Assembly: GCA_040752005.1 (NCBI GenBank)
Contig: JBFMFX010000002.1
Coordinates: 62,001 to 126,000, forward strand
Length of the DNA: 64,000 bases
Reading direction: 5' to 3'
From: RBG-16-66-20 sp040752005
GTDB taxonomy: Bacteria > Pseudomonadota > Gammaproteobacteria > Burkholderiales > SG8-39
Shown here: positions 1 to 9,558 of the stretch, piece after piece
Layout: each line of letters begins with the position of its first letter
How positions within the stretch are numbered: position 1 is the first letter of the stretch
The notes under the pieces: model-generated
Seen by the model: only the letters and a program-made list of their open reading frames with translations
The model's database searches: none
Told to the model about the DNA's origin: nothing
Made by a program: the position numbers and the translations under genes

Positions 1-3000
1 ACCGGCGCATCCAACCATCATGCCACCTGCGTGGACGGCACCACACAGGGCAGGACCAACAACTGCACCGGCACGACGGTGACCGTGCGCTTCGGCCCGG
101 CAGTGACCGGCTCGCCCGCCCCCGCCGGATCGGGCAGCCCCAGCACCGCCACAACCGGAACGGTGGGGGCGGCGCCCAACGGCAGCTCGCTGACCGTCGA
201 GTTCAACGTCACCGGGACCACTGCCGCGACCTCGACCGCGACCATCAGCGGCGTGGGCAACGGCGAGGCGATCACCGCGTTCTCGGTAAGCGGCACGCCG
301 CTGATTCCTTCCAGCATCACCTGCTCGAGCTGCGGCGCGAGCGCCACCGCGCGCAACAACTACATGGCGAGCCAGCTCGCCGCGGCGATCAATTCGCTCA
401 CCGGCACGCACGGATTCAGCGCGATCAGTTCCGGCAATGTCGTCACCATCACGGCGCCTGCGGCGGCCGGGTCGAGCGTCAACGGGGTCGTCCCGGTGCA
501 CGTCGCCCCGGGCATCACGATCTCGAAAACCGCCTTCAGCGGCGGGGTCACCGCGGGCGACGTGGACATGACGACGACGACGACCTTCGGCGGCGGCGGG
601 GACCCTACCGGGGCGTCGGTCGCGTCGCGCACCGGCGTGGGAAGCTTCTCGCGCGTCACCATCACGCCGGCCGCGGCGCCGTTCCCGAAGTACCCGGCGC
701 GTACCGACTGCGCCGGAACCGCCTGCACCTACGAAGAAGAGATGACCAACTTCGCCAACTGGTATGCGTATTACCGCACCCGAATGGCGATGGCGAAGTC
801 GGCGATCGGGCGCGCCTTCGTCGGCATCACCGACAGCTTCCGGGTCGGCTTCATCACCATCAACCCGAGCGGCGACCTCACGAACCGCTTTCGCGACGTG
901 GCGGACTTTGCAGCCGGCGCCGGCGGCGCGAAGGACCTGTGGTACCAGTGGCTCTACAAGCAGTCCTCGCACGGTGCCACGCCGCTTCGCGAGGCGCTCG
1001 CGCGCGTCGGGCGCTATTTCGCCGGTGTCACCAGCGGCATCAACAGCGGCATGCCGGGAAGTCCGATCCAGCTCGCCTGCCAGCCGAACTTCGCCATTCT
1101 CACCACCGATGGCTACTGGAACGGCAACGCGGGCGTGAAGCTCGACGGATCGGCGATCGGCAACCAGGACAACGTGGATGCCGGCTATTCCAAGCGCTCC
1201 GAGGCGCGCTACGACGGCGGGCTCGCCGGCTCGACCGACACCCTCGCCGACGTGGCGCTTTACTACTACAAGACAGATCTGCGCACCGATCTGGCCGATC
1301 AGGTGCCGATTTCGACCGCGGACCCTGCGCCGCACCAGCACCTGACGCTGTTCACCGTGGGTATGGGCCTCGCCGGCCAGCTCACTTACGACAAGAATTA
1401 CCCGTCGGGTGCGAGCGCGGACTTCGAGCGGCTGAAGATCCCGCCTGCCTCCGGCGGCCTCGACTGGCCGGTTCCTGCAGCGAACAGCGAAACCGCGCTC
1501 GACGACCTCTGGCATGCGGCGGTGAACGGCCGCGGCACCTTCTTCAGCGCGAAGGATCCTGCGGAACTCGCCGACGCGATCTTCGAGACGTTGAGCACCC
1601 TGAACGCGAGGATCGGGGCGGGCGCGGCCGCTGCGACCTCGAACCTGCAGCCGGTCGCAGGCGACAACTTCGCGTTCACCGCGCAGTTCGAGACGGTGTC
1701 GTGGATCGGCGACCTCAAGGCGCGCACAATTGACCTTTCCACGGGAACGGTCGCGTTTCGCGAGCTGTGGGCAGCCGCGCCGCTGCTCGACGCCCGCGGC
1801 CACACCACCCGCCGCATCTACACCTTCGATCCGGCCGACGTCGCGCCCGGTGGCGACAACCTGAACAAGCTGAGGTCGTTCTGCTGGCCCGGGGCGATCG
1901 GCAACGCGGCCTACCCCACCTGCACCGACGGGGCGGGACTGACCGCGGCGGAGATGGACTACTTCGAGCCGATGATCACCTCGGCCGCGCCTTCGAACCA
2001 GCCGGCGCTCGTTCAGGCCGCGGCGATCACCGCCAACGGCGCGGCTGCTGAGGCGACCAAGGAGCGGCTGCTCGACTTCCTGCGCGGCGATACTTCCTAC
2101 GAGATCGGCACCGGGAGCACGCTCACCGATCTGTTCCGTAACCGAACCAGCATCCTCGGCGACATCATCAACGCGCAGCCGGCGTACGTGAAGGCCTCGC
2201 CCTTCAGCTACAACACCGGCAATTTCGCCGGCCGGGATCCTTTCTATCAGGAGTTTCGCAGCACCACGAACGGCGCGACCGGCACCCGCAAGGGCACGGT
2301 GTTCGCGGCGGCGAACGACGGTTTCCTGCATGCGTTCGAGACCGATCCGGACAACAATCCGTACTTCCAGACCGCCGGCATCGGCACCACGATCACCACC
2401 GACGATACGTTCACCGGCACGCTCGACACCAGCCCGACCGCGGGCGAAGGCGCCGAGCGCTGGGCCTACGTTCCTTCCTTCGTGATGAAGGACATGAAGC
2501 GGCTCGCGGATTCGCCGTACGTGCACCGGTTCTACACCGACGGCTCTCCGGTGGTGGGCGACGTGTGCTTCGGGCACTCCGACGCGACCCCCTGCGCCTC
2601 GCAGGCCAACTGGCGCACGATCCTCGTCGCCGGAGTCAACGCCGGCGGCCGCGGCTACTACGCGCTCGACGTCACCGACCCGGACAATCCGAAGGGACTG
2701 TGGGAGGTGAAGGGCGGGACCGGAACCGCCTGCCTCACCGCCGCGCAGGCCGACAGCGGCACATACTCCGAGGACTGCAACATCGGCTTCACCTTCGGCA
2801 ACCCGCTGATCGTGAAACTTCCGGCGACGCTGAACGCGGCCGCGCCCAAGGGCAAGTGGGTGGTGATCTTCACCTCCGGCCTGAACAACGTCTCGCCCGG
2901 CGACGGCGTCGGCTACCTCTACATCGTGGACGCCCAGACCGGCAAGATCCTCAAGCGCTACTCGACCGGCACCGGAAGCAGCACCACACCGAGCGGACTG

Positions 3001-3864
3001 AACAAGATCAACGCCTGGGCGGACAACGCGGCCTTCGACAATACCGCGCGCACGGTGTACGCGGGCGACGTCCTCGGCAATCTGTGGCGCATCCAGCTCG
3101 ACGATTCGGTCGCAGCCGTTCCGCAGCATTCAGTGACGCGGCTCGCGACGCTGGTCGACCCGAGCAGCGTGGCGCAACCGATCACCACCAAGCCCGAGCT
3201 GGGCGAGGTGAGCGGAAAGCGCGTGGTGCTCGTCGGCACCGGCAAGTTCCTCGGCCTGTCCGACAAGGCCGACACCCAGCGCCAGACGATCTACGCGATA
3301 AAGGACGAAATGAACAGCATTGGCTCGCCGGTAGTGCCGATTGTGCGCAGCGGCGCGTTTCCCACCTCCTCGATCACGGGCTTCGTGCGCCAAGACCTCA
3401 CGGCGAGCCCGACCAACCCGGCCACCGAAAGAGTTACGACGACCAACACCGTGGACTTCGCCAACCCGACCGTGCTCGGCTGGTTCATAGACCTGCCCGA
3501 CGGCGGCACCGGCGGCAACGGCACCGAGCGCGTCAACGTGGACCCGATCCTGCAGCTTGGCACCCTGGTAGTCGCCTCGAACGTGCCGAGCACCGACACC
3601 TGCACCGCCGGCGGTTTCGGCTGGGTCAACTTCCTCGACTACAAGACGGGCGCATACATCCCCGGCGCGACCGCCAACATGGCGAGCACCAAGATCTCCG
3701 CCTCGCTCGTGGTCGGCATCAATGTGATCCAGCTTCCGGGCGGCACGGTGAAGACCATCGTCACCACTGCCGACAACCAGCAGCTCACCCGCGACACTCC
3801 GGTCGCGCCGACCTCGTTCGCCGGACGGCGCGTGTCCTGGCGTGAGATTTTCTTCGAGAGGTAG
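1..3864 (+). CDS. pilY1: PilY1/PilC-type type IV pilus assembly and tip protein, 5' end cut by window edge
   Basis: The frame is open to the left edge, so the signal peptide and true start lie outside; 1,287 residues are visible. PilY1 proteins act at the outer face and pilus tip in pilus extension, adhesion and surface sensing. The family pattern is clear: a von Willebrand A-like half containing FAILTTDGYWNG (about codons 364-375), then the Neisseria PilC beta-propeller half with GRGYYALDVTDP (about 883-894) and VYAGDVLGNLWRI (about 1019-1031). The first 200 or so visible codons are rich in Thr, Ser, Gly and Ala and look like a low-complexity insertion before the conserved part. Its 3' end overlaps the next gene by 23 bases. 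Family assignment is firm; the exact adhesive role is inferred. Confidence 0.93.
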   Translation, partial: TGASNHHATCVDGTTQGRTNNCTGTTVTVRFGPAVTGSPAPAGSGSPSTATTGTVGAAPNGSSLTVEFNVTGTTAATSTATISGVGNGEAITAFSVSGTPLIPSSITCSSCGASATARNNYMASQLAAAINSLTGTHGFSAISSGNVVTITAPAAAGSSVNGVVPVHVAPGITISKTAFSGGVTAGDVDMTTTTTFGGGGDPTGASVASRTGVGSFSRVTITPAAAPFPKYPARTDCAGTACTYEEEMTNFANWYAYYRTRMAMAKSAIGRAFVGITDSFRVGFITINPSGDLTNRFRDVADFAAGAGGAKDLWYQWLYKQSSHGATPLREALARVGRYFAGVTSGINSGMPGSPIQLACQPNFAILTTDGYWNGNAGVKLDGSAIGNQDNVDAGYSKRSEARYDGGLAGSTDTLADVALYYYKTDLRTDLADQVPISTADPAPHQHLTLFTVGMGLAGQLTYDKNYPSGASADFERLKIPPASGGLDWPVPAANSETALDDLWHAAVNGRGTFFSAKDPAELADAIFETLSTLNARIGAGAAAATSNLQPVAGDNFAFTAQFETVSWIGDLKARTIDLSTGTVAFRELWAAAPLLDARGHTTRRIYTFDPADVAPGGDNLNKLRSFCWPGAIGNAAYPTCTDGAGLTAAEMDYFEPMITSAAPSNQPALVQAAAITANGAAAEATKERLLDFLRGDTSYEIGTGSTLTDLFRNRTSILGDIINAQPAYVKASPFSYNTGNFAGRDPFYQEFRSTTNGATGTRKGTVFAAANDGFLHAFETDPDNNPYFQTAGIGTTITTDDTFTGTLDTSPTAGEGAERWAYVPSFVMKDMKRLADSPYVHRFYTDGSPVVGDVCFGHSDATPCASQANWRTILVAGVNAGGRGYYALDVTDPDNPKGLWEVKGGTGTACLTAAQADSGTYSEDCNIGFTFGNPLIVKLPATLNAAAPKGKWVVIFTSGLNNVSPGDGVGYLYIVDAQTGKILKRYSTGTGSSTTPSGLNKINAWADNAAFDNTARTVYAGDVLGNLWRIQLDDSVAAVPQHSVTRLATLVDPSSVAQPITTKPELGEVSGKRVVLVGTGKFLGLSDKADTQRQTIYAIKDEMNSIGSPVVPIVRSGAFPTSSITGFVRQDLTASPTNPATERVTTTNTVDFANPTVLGWFIDLPDGGTGGNGTERVNVDPILQLGTLVVASNVPSTDTCTAGGFGWVNFLDYKTGAYIPGATANMASTKISASLVVGINVIQLPGGTVKTIVTTADNQQLTRDTPVAPTSFAGRRVSWREIFFER

Positions 3865-4504
3865 CCTCGGCGCCGCGGGCATCGGCCCGCGGCTCGCCGG
3901 CGCGCTCATCGCGTCGCTGTTCCTTCACGCCCTCCTTGTAGGGAGCGTGCCTGCGCCGTTCGGCGCCCGCTGGGGGAGTCTCGACTGGTTCAGAGCGAGC
4001 GCGCCGCTGCGCGCGGCGCTGCGGCCCATGCCCGCGCAGGGCGCGCCGGAATCGCTTCTCGCCGCACAGCAGCCCGCGCCAGCGGCCCCTTCGCCACCCG
4101 CGCCTTCTCCGGCGCCAGCGCCCGCGGGCGAACCGCCTGCGGCGGATCCGCAGCGGGCGCTGCTGCCGCAGCCGCACTATTACCTTACGCGCGAGCTCGA
4201 CGTGCGGCCAGGCATCATGACCCGCGTCGAACCCGAGTACCCGGAAGCGGCCGCGCGCAGGTTCCTCTCGGGCAAGGTGGTGCTTCGGCTCTACATCGAG
4301 GAAACCGGCGCCGTGGAGCGCATCGAGATCCTTGCCGCCGATCCGCCCGGCTACTTCGAGGACTCCGCACAGCGCGCCTTCAGCGCCGCGCGCTTCACTC
4401 CGGGCATCAAGGACGGGCGTGCGGTACGCGTCCAGATGACGCTGGAGGTGAGCTTCGAGAACCCTCCCGCGCCCGCGCCGCCGGTCGCGGATCCCGGCCG
4501 GTAA
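3842..4504 (+). CDS. TonB-family energy transducer-like protein
   Basis: The 220-residue protein has a short cytoplasmic start, one hydrophobic segment (about residues 18-38), a Pro/Ala-rich periplasmic linker (about 60-115) and a C-terminal TonB domain (about 125-205, with VEPEYPEAAARR and the AARFTPG element). TonB proteins pass proton-motive energy from ExbB/ExbD to outer-membrane receptors. The GTG start lies inside the end of pilY1 (23-base overlap), so the two are probably translated together. An exbB/exbD pair is present in this window at 49354-50396 but is not linked to it. Because it sits behind pilY1, a role in pilus or envelope function rather than iron uptake is possible; the sequence does not decide this. 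Confidence 0.82.
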   Translation: MRFSSRGSLGAAGIGPRLAGALIASLFLHALLVGSVPAPFGARWGSLDWFRASAPLRAALRPMPAQGAPESLLAAQQPAPAAPSPPAPSPAPAPAGEPPAADPQRALLPQPHYYLTRELDVRPGIMTRVEPEYPEAAARRFLSGKVVLRLYIEETGAVERIEILAADPPGYFEDSAQRAFSAARFTPGIKDGRAVRVQMTLEVSFENPPAPAPPVADPGR

Positions 4505-4585
4505 TCTTGGCCGCGTCGGGCTCCCCGTCGCGCATTCCGCCTTGCGCCGCCCGCCCGATGAACGGCGCGGTCCCGCCGCGGCGAC

Positions 4586-5272
4586 TCAGCGCCCGGATCC
4601 GGACGCCTCCGGCGCCGCGTTTTCCCCTGGCACCGAATAGGCGCCGCGCCTGCGCGACGGCTCGCCCGGCTCCGGCGTCGCGTAGCGCCCGGCGGCCGAG
4701 GGCGTCTCTGCGGCAACGGGCTTCGCCACCGGCTTCTGTGCCTCGCCCGCCGCAGGCGGCACATAGCCCTGCGGCGGCACGGGTGCCTTCTGCGCGCGCG
4801 GCGGAAGGATACCTTCGCGCGGATAGCCGGCGCTGTCGAGCAGGGCATCGAACAGTCCCTGCTCGAAGCCGCGCTGCACCGAACGCCCGACGACGAGCGT
4901 CGGCACTTCGGTCGCCCCGGACACGCGTTTCAGCTCCTCGTTCGTGTCCGGATCCCAGACCTGCACCTCCCTGAACGGGATGCCCCGGCGGTTGAGCGCC
5001 GCGCGCGCCAGCTCGCACGGCTCCTTGCAGCCGGGCGAGGTGTAAAGCGTCACCGGAAAATCCTTCTGCAGGCGCGCAAGCTCGTAGGGCAGCGGCGCCG
5101 GCTCCGGCTTCGCTACCCGAAGCTCTCTTTTGCGCACGTCCCTCGCCCCGGGAGGAGGCGCATCGCCGTACTGCACGCGCCCCTTTTCGTCCACCCAGCG
5201 ATACTGCTGCGCGAACGCAGCGCCGGCCGCAAACACGGCGGCGGCGAACGCGATCCGGCCGGCCGGCTTCAT
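4586..5272 (-). CDS. DUF4124 and glutaredoxin-like periplasmic protein
   Basis: The protein begins with a signal peptide ending near AFAQ, followed by a DUF4124 stretch (YRWVDEKGRVQYGDAPP) and a glutaredoxin/thioredoxin-fold domain that starts at FPVTLYTSPGCKEPC and includes VPTLVV. The redox site is CKEPC, so the cysteines are three residues apart rather than the usual two; it may bind or reduce disulfides differently. The Pro/Ala-rich C-terminal tail (about 75 residues) looks disordered. An alternative ATG lies 12 bases upstream at 5284; the chosen start gives the cleaner signal peptide. It follows ispH on the same strand with a short gap. A domain call is safe; the substrate is unknown. 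Confidence 0.8.
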   Translation of the reverse strand: MKPAGRIAFAAAVFAAGAAFAQQYRWVDEKGRVQYGDAPPPGARDVRKRELRVAKPEPAPLPYELARLQKDFPVTLYTSPGCKEPCELARAALNRRGIPFREVQVWDPDTNEELKRVSGATEVPTLVVGRSVQRGFEQGLFDALLDSAGYPREGILPPRAQKAPVPPQGYVPPAAGEAQKPVAKPVAAETPSAAGRYATPEPGEPSRRRGAYSVPGENAAPEASGSGR

Positions 5273-5296
5273 GCGCGAAATCATAACACCCGAGCG

Positions 5297-6238
5297 TCAG
5301 ACCGCCGGGCGCGCCAGCTCGCGCGGCAGCGTGAACACCACGCCCTCGGTGATGCCCTTGAGCGAACGCACCTCGCTCGCGCCGAGCGACTTGAGCCGCG
5401 CGACCAGCTCCTCGACCAGCACCTCGGGCGCCGATGCCCCGGCGGTGACACCGACCCGGCGTGCCCCGGCGAGCCATTCGGCGCGCAGGTCGGAGGCACC
5501 ATCCACCATGTACGCGCGCGCACCGCTTTGCTCGGCGACCTCGCGCAGGCGGTTGGAGTTCGAGCTGTTGGGCGAACCGACCACGATCACCACGTCGCAG
5601 CGCGGGGCCATCGCCTTCACCGCGTCCTGGCGGTTCTGGGTCGCGTAGCAGATGTCGTCGCGCTTGGGGCCGCGGATCGCGGGAAAACGGCGCTTGAGCG
5701 CGGCGACGATGCGCGCGGCGTCGTCCACCGACAGCGTGGTCTGCGTGACGTAGGCGAGCTTTTCCGGGTCGCGCGGCGCGAGGCGCGCGACTTCCTCCTC
5801 GGTCTCGATCAGCGTGATGCCGCTCTCGGCCTGCCCGACCGTGCCTTCGGCCTCCGGATGGCCGCGGTGCCCGATCATCACGATCTCGTAGCCGGCGGCG
5901 AGCATCTTCGCCACCTCGACGTGCACCTTGGTCACCAGCGGGCAGGTGGCGTCGAACACCTTCAGGCCGCGGCGCTCGGCCTCGGCGCGCACCGCCCTGG
6001 ACACGCCGTGCGCCGAAAACACCACGGTCGCCCCGCGGGGCACCTCGTCCAGCTCCTCGACGAACACCGCGCCTTTGGCGCGCAGGCGCTCGACGACCGC
6101 GCGGTTGTGCACGATCTCGTGGCGCACATAGATCGGCCGGCCGAAGAGCGCGAGCGCGCGCTCGACGATCTCGATCGCGCGCTCGACGCCGGCGCAGAAT
6201 CCGCGCGGGTTGGCGAGCAGCACTTCCATGGACGCCAT
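5297..6238 (-). CDS. ispH: 4-hydroxy-3-methylbut-2-enyl diphosphate reductase
   Basis: IspH (LytB) carries out the last step of the non-mevalonate isoprenoid pathway, reducing HMBPP to IPP and DMAPP with a [4Fe-4S] cluster. All three cluster cysteines are present: C15 in GFCAG, C99 in DATCPLV and C197 in DDICYATQNRQ. The family motifs GHRGHPEAEG and VGSPNSSNS are intact, and 313 residues is the normal length. The start at 6238 has GGGGG just upstream; an internal ATG three codons later is also possible. It is the last enzyme of the ribF-ileS-lspA-ispH string, 10 bases after lspA, an order typical of beta- and gammaproteobacteria. Confidence 0.97.
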   Translation of the reverse strand: MASMEVLLANPRGFCAGVERAIEIVERALALFGRPIYVRHEIVHNRAVVERLRAKGAVFVEELDEVPRGATVVFSAHGVSRAVRAEAERRGLKVFDATCPLVTKVHVEVAKMLAAGYEIVMIGHRGHPEAEGTVGQAESGITLIETEEEVARLAPRDPEKLAYVTQTTLSVDDAARIVAALKRRFPAIRGPKRDDICYATQNRQDAVKAMAPRCDVVIVVGSPNSSNSNRLREVAEQSGARAYMVDGASDLRAEWLAGARRVGVTAGASAPEVLVEELVARLKSLGASEVRSLKGITEGVVFTLPRELARPAV

Positions 6239-6248
6239 TATCCCCCGT

Positions 6249-6764
6249 TCAGGTGCGCCGCTCGCGCGCGCCGTGCGCGCGCGGCAGGAAGCTCTCGACG
6301 ATCAGCGCCGCAGCGCCCGCCGTGATCGCCGAATCGGCGACATTGAACGCCGGCCAGTGCCAGCCGCCGGCGTGAAAATCGAGGAAATCCACCACGTGGC
6401 CCCAGGCGAGCCGGTCCCAGAGGTTGCCGAGCGCGCCGCCGAGGACGAGCGCGAGCGCAGCGCTGAAGAGGCGCTTGCCGGCGTGGCGAACGAGCAGCAC
6501 CGAGATCACCGCCGCCGCCACGGCGGCGATCGCGGCGAAGACCCAGGTCTGCCAGCCGGAAGCGGCGGCGAGCAGGCTGAACGCCGCGCCCTTGTTGAAC
6601 ACCAGCACCAGGTTGAAGAAGCCGGTCACGGCGACACTCTCGCCCGGAGCCAGGGTGGCGAGCACCGCGATCTTGGTCGCACGATCGAGCGCGACAACGA
6701 GCGCGGCGAGCGCGAACCATTTCGCCGCCGCCGCCGGCCGGTGCCGCGCCACGCCTTCAGGCAT
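6249..6764 (-). CDS. lspA: lipoprotein signal peptidase (signal peptidase II)
   Basis: LspA is the inner-membrane aspartyl protease that removes signal peptides from diacylglyceryl-modified prolipoproteins. The 171-residue protein has four hydrophobic segments. The two catalytic aspartates are at D126 (GHVVDFLDF) and D144 (FNVADSAI), and the family motifs FNKGAAFSLL and GNLWDRL are present. Its start overlaps the 3' end of ileS by 8 bases, indicating coupled translation in the ileS operon. Confidence 0.96.
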   Translation of the reverse strand: MPEGVARHRPAAAAKWFALAALVVALDRATKIAVLATLAPGESVAVTGFFNLVLVFNKGAAFSLLAAASGWQTWVFAAIAAVAAAVISVLLVRHAGKRLFSAALALVLGGALGNLWDRLAWGHVVDFLDFHAGGWHWPAFNVADSAITAGAAALIVESFLPRAHGARERRT

Positions 6765-9558
6765 AGCGCCGCGTCTCGCCCGGCCCGCGGATGTTCGTGT
6801 CGCAGCGCCCGCACACGCCCCCGGCGCCGACGTCGGGGCGATAGTGCCAGCAGCGCGGGCATTTGGCGTGCGGGCTCGGCCTCACCTCGACCGAGGCGGC
6901 CGCTCCGTCGGCGCGGTGCACGCTGGCGCGCGAGGTGAGCATCACGAAGCGCAGGTCCTCGCCCAGGCGCGCGAGGGCCTCGTAGGTATCGCCCCCGGCG
7001 CGGATGTCCAGTTCCGCGGCAAGCGAGGAGCCGATCACCTTGGCGACGCGCTTTTCCTCCAGCGCCTTGGCGACCGACTCGCGAACACGCCGCACCGTCT
7101 CCCACGCCGCGAGGACCTTCTGGTCCAGCCCGTGCCCGGGCAGCCGGTGCCACAGCTCCTCGAAGATGCTCGACGCCGACTGGCGCGTGAGCACCTGCCA
7201 CGCCTCCTCGGCGGTGAAGCTGAGGATCGGCGCCATCAGCCTGAGCAGACTCTGCGTGATGTGCCACAGCGCCGTCTGCGCCGAGCGCCGCGCGTGCGAG
7301 GCCGTGGCGCAGGTATAGAGCCGGTCCTTGAGGATGTCGAGGTAGAACGCGCCCAGCTCCTCGGCGCAGAAACCCTGCAGCCGCTGCGCGACCAGATGAA
7401 AGGCGTAGCGCTCGTAGTCGCGCACGCACTCGCCCTGCATGCGCTCGGCGAGCGCGAGCGCGTAGCGGTCCAGTTCCACCATCCGCTCGACCGGCACCGC
7501 ATCGCGCGCCGCATCGAAGTCCGAGGTATTGGCGAGCAGGAACCGCAGCGTGTTGCGGATGCGGCGGTAGGACTCGACCACGCGGTCGAGGATCTCCTTC
7601 GAGATGGACAGCTCGCCCGAGTAGTCGGTCGCCGCCACCCACAGGCGCAGGATCTCGGCCCCGAGCGAGCCGGCCACCTCCTGCGGCGCGATGACGTTGC
7701 CTTTCGACTTCGACATCTTGCGGCCCTCGCCGTCCACGACGAAGCCGTGGGTGAGCAGCGCCCGGTAGGGCGGCACGCCGTCCAGCATCGAGGACACCAG
7801 CAGCGACGAATGGAACCAGCCGCGATGCTGGTCCGAACCCTCGAGGTACAGATCCGCCGGAAAGCCGGTTTGGGCCGCGTGCGAGCCGCGCAGCACCGTG
7901 TAATGGGTCGCGCCGGAGTCGAACCAGACATCGAGCGTGTCGCGGCTCTTCTCGTAGTGCGCGGCTTCCGCCCCGAGCAGCTCCTCGGCGCGCAGCGCCT
8001 GCCACGCCTCGATGCCGCCCTCCTCGACGCGCTTCGCCACCTCCTCGACGAGCTCCAGCGTCCTCGGGTGCAGCTCGCCGGTTTCGCGGTGAAGGAAGAA
8101 CGGGATCGGCACGCCCCACTGGCGCTGGCGCGAAAGCGTCCAGTCTGGGCGGTTCTCGATCATTCCTCTGAGCCGCGGCTTGCCCCAGTGCGGGAAGAAC
8201 TGCGTCGCCTCCACGCCGCGCAGCGCGGTCGCGCGCAGCGTCTCGGCGGGCTTTGCGCCGCGAAAGCCGGGCGGCTCGTCCATCGCCGCGAACCACTGCG
8301 TCGTGGCGCGCAGGATCACCGGCGTCTTGTGGCGCCAGCAGTGCATGTAGCTGTGCGTGAACCTCTCCTCGGCGAGCAGCAGCCCGCGGCGCGCCAGCTC
8401 CTCCACGATGCGCGGGTTCGCCTCCCAGATGGACTGCCCGCCGAAGAGCGCGAGCGTCGGCGCGAAACGGCCGTCGGCCTGCACCGGGTTGAGGATCTCC
8501 CCGTCCTTCATGCCGTAGCGGCGGCACGATTCGAAGTCCTCCACGCCGTAGGCCGGCGCCGAGTGCACCACGCCGGTGCCGGTATCGAGCGTCACATACT
8601 CGCCGAGAAACACCGGCGAGGCGCGCTCATAAAGCGGGTGCCGGAAGCGCAACCGCTCCAGCGCCGCGCCCTTGCACGAGCCGAGCACCGTGCCGGCGAG
8701 CCGGTAGCGCGCAAGGCACGCCTGGCGCAGCTCGGCGGCGAGCACGAGCAGCCCCTTCTCCGTTTCCACGAGCTGGTAGGTGAACGCCGGGTGGACGTTG
8801 AGCGCCTGATTGGCCGGAATCGTCCACGGTGTCGTCGTCCAGATCACCGCGTAGAGCGGCCGCCCGGCCGCGCCTTGCGCGCCGAACGCGGCGAGGATGC
8901 GCGGTGCGTCCTCCGGGTGGGCGGGAAACGCGACGTCAATCGCCGGGTCTGTGCGGTCCTCGTACTCCACCTCCGCCTCGGCGAGCGCCGAGCCGCAGTC
9001 GAAGCACCAGTTGACCGGCTTCAAGCCGCGGTAGAGGTAGCCCTTCGCGAGGAGCTTGCCCAGCACGCGGATCTCGTCGGCCTCGTTGCGGAAGGCCATC
9101 GTCAGATACGGGTTGTCCCAGTCGCCGAGCACGCCCAGGCGCATGAAGTCCTTCTTCTGCCGCTCGACCTGCTCGGCGGCGAACGCCCGGCACAGGCGCT
9201 GCGTCTCCTCCGGCGTGAGGTTCTTGCCGTACTTCTTCTCGATCTGCACCTCGATCGGCATGCCGTGGCAGTCCCAGCCGGGCACGTACGGCGCGTCGTA
9301 GCCCGCGAGCGTCTTCGACTTGACAACGATGTCCTTGAGGATCTTGTTGACGGCGGTGCCGATGTGGATGTCGCCGTTGGCGTACGGCGGGCCATCGTGC
9401 AGCACGAACCGCGGCCGCCCCTTCGCCGCCGCGCGGATACGCCGGTACACGCCCTTTTCCTGCCATTGCCTCACCCAGTCGGGCTCGCGCCTGGCGAGGT
9501 CGCCGCGCATCGGGAAGGGCGTTTCCGGAAGATTCAGCGTCTTCTTGTAGTCAGCCAT
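6757..9558 (-). CDS. ileS: isoleucyl-tRNA synthetase
   Basis: IleS charges tRNA-Ile with isoleucine and edits mischarged valine. The class I signatures are present: GPPYANGDIHIG at residues 57-67 and KMSKS at 614-618. The editing domain lies between them. A C-terminal zinc-binding element has Cys 900, 903, 916 and 919 (CPRC and CGRC). The length of 933 residues fits the bacterial type. It overlaps lspA downstream by 8 bases and ribF upstream by 8 bases. A plus-strand reading frame of 1,339 codons across it is a high-G+C shadow. Confidence 0.98.
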   Translation of the reverse strand: MADYKKTLNLPETPFPMRGDLARREPDWVRQWQEKGVYRRIRAAAKGRPRFVLHDGPPYANGDIHIGTAVNKILKDIVVKSKTLAGYDAPYVPGWDCHGMPIEVQIEKKYGKNLTPEETQRLCRAFAAEQVERQKKDFMRLGVLGDWDNPYLTMAFRNEADEIRVLGKLLAKGYLYRGLKPVNWCFDCGSALAEAEVEYEDRTDPAIDVAFPAHPEDAPRILAAFGAQGAAGRPLYAVIWTTTPWTIPANQALNVHPAFTYQLVETEKGLLVLAAELRQACLARYRLAGTVLGSCKGAALERLRFRHPLYERASPVFLGEYVTLDTGTGVVHSAPAYGVEDFESCRRYGMKDGEILNPVQADGRFAPTLALFGGQSIWEANPRIVEELARRGLLLAEERFTHSYMHCWRHKTPVILRATTQWFAAMDEPPGFRGAKPAETLRATALRGVEATQFFPHWGKPRLRGMIENRPDWTLSRQRQWGVPIPFFLHRETGELHPRTLELVEEVAKRVEEGGIEAWQALRAEELLGAEAAHYEKSRDTLDVWFDSGATHYTVLRGSHAAQTGFPADLYLEGSDQHRGWFHSSLLVSSMLDGVPPYRALLTHGFVVDGEGRKMSKSKGNVIAPQEVAGSLGAEILRLWVAATDYSGELSISKEILDRVVESYRRIRNTLRFLLANTSDFDAARDAVPVERMVELDRYALALAERMQGECVRDYERYAFHLVAQRLQGFCAEELGAFYLDILKDRLYTCATASHARRSAQTALWHITQSLLRLMAPILSFTAEEAWQVLTRQSASSIFEELWHRLPGHGLDQKVLAAWETVRRVRESVAKALEEKRVAKVIGSSLAAELDIRAGGDTYEALARLGEDLRFVMLTSRASVHRADGAAASVEVRPSPHAKCPRCWHYRPDVGAGGVCGRCDTNIRGPGETRRYA

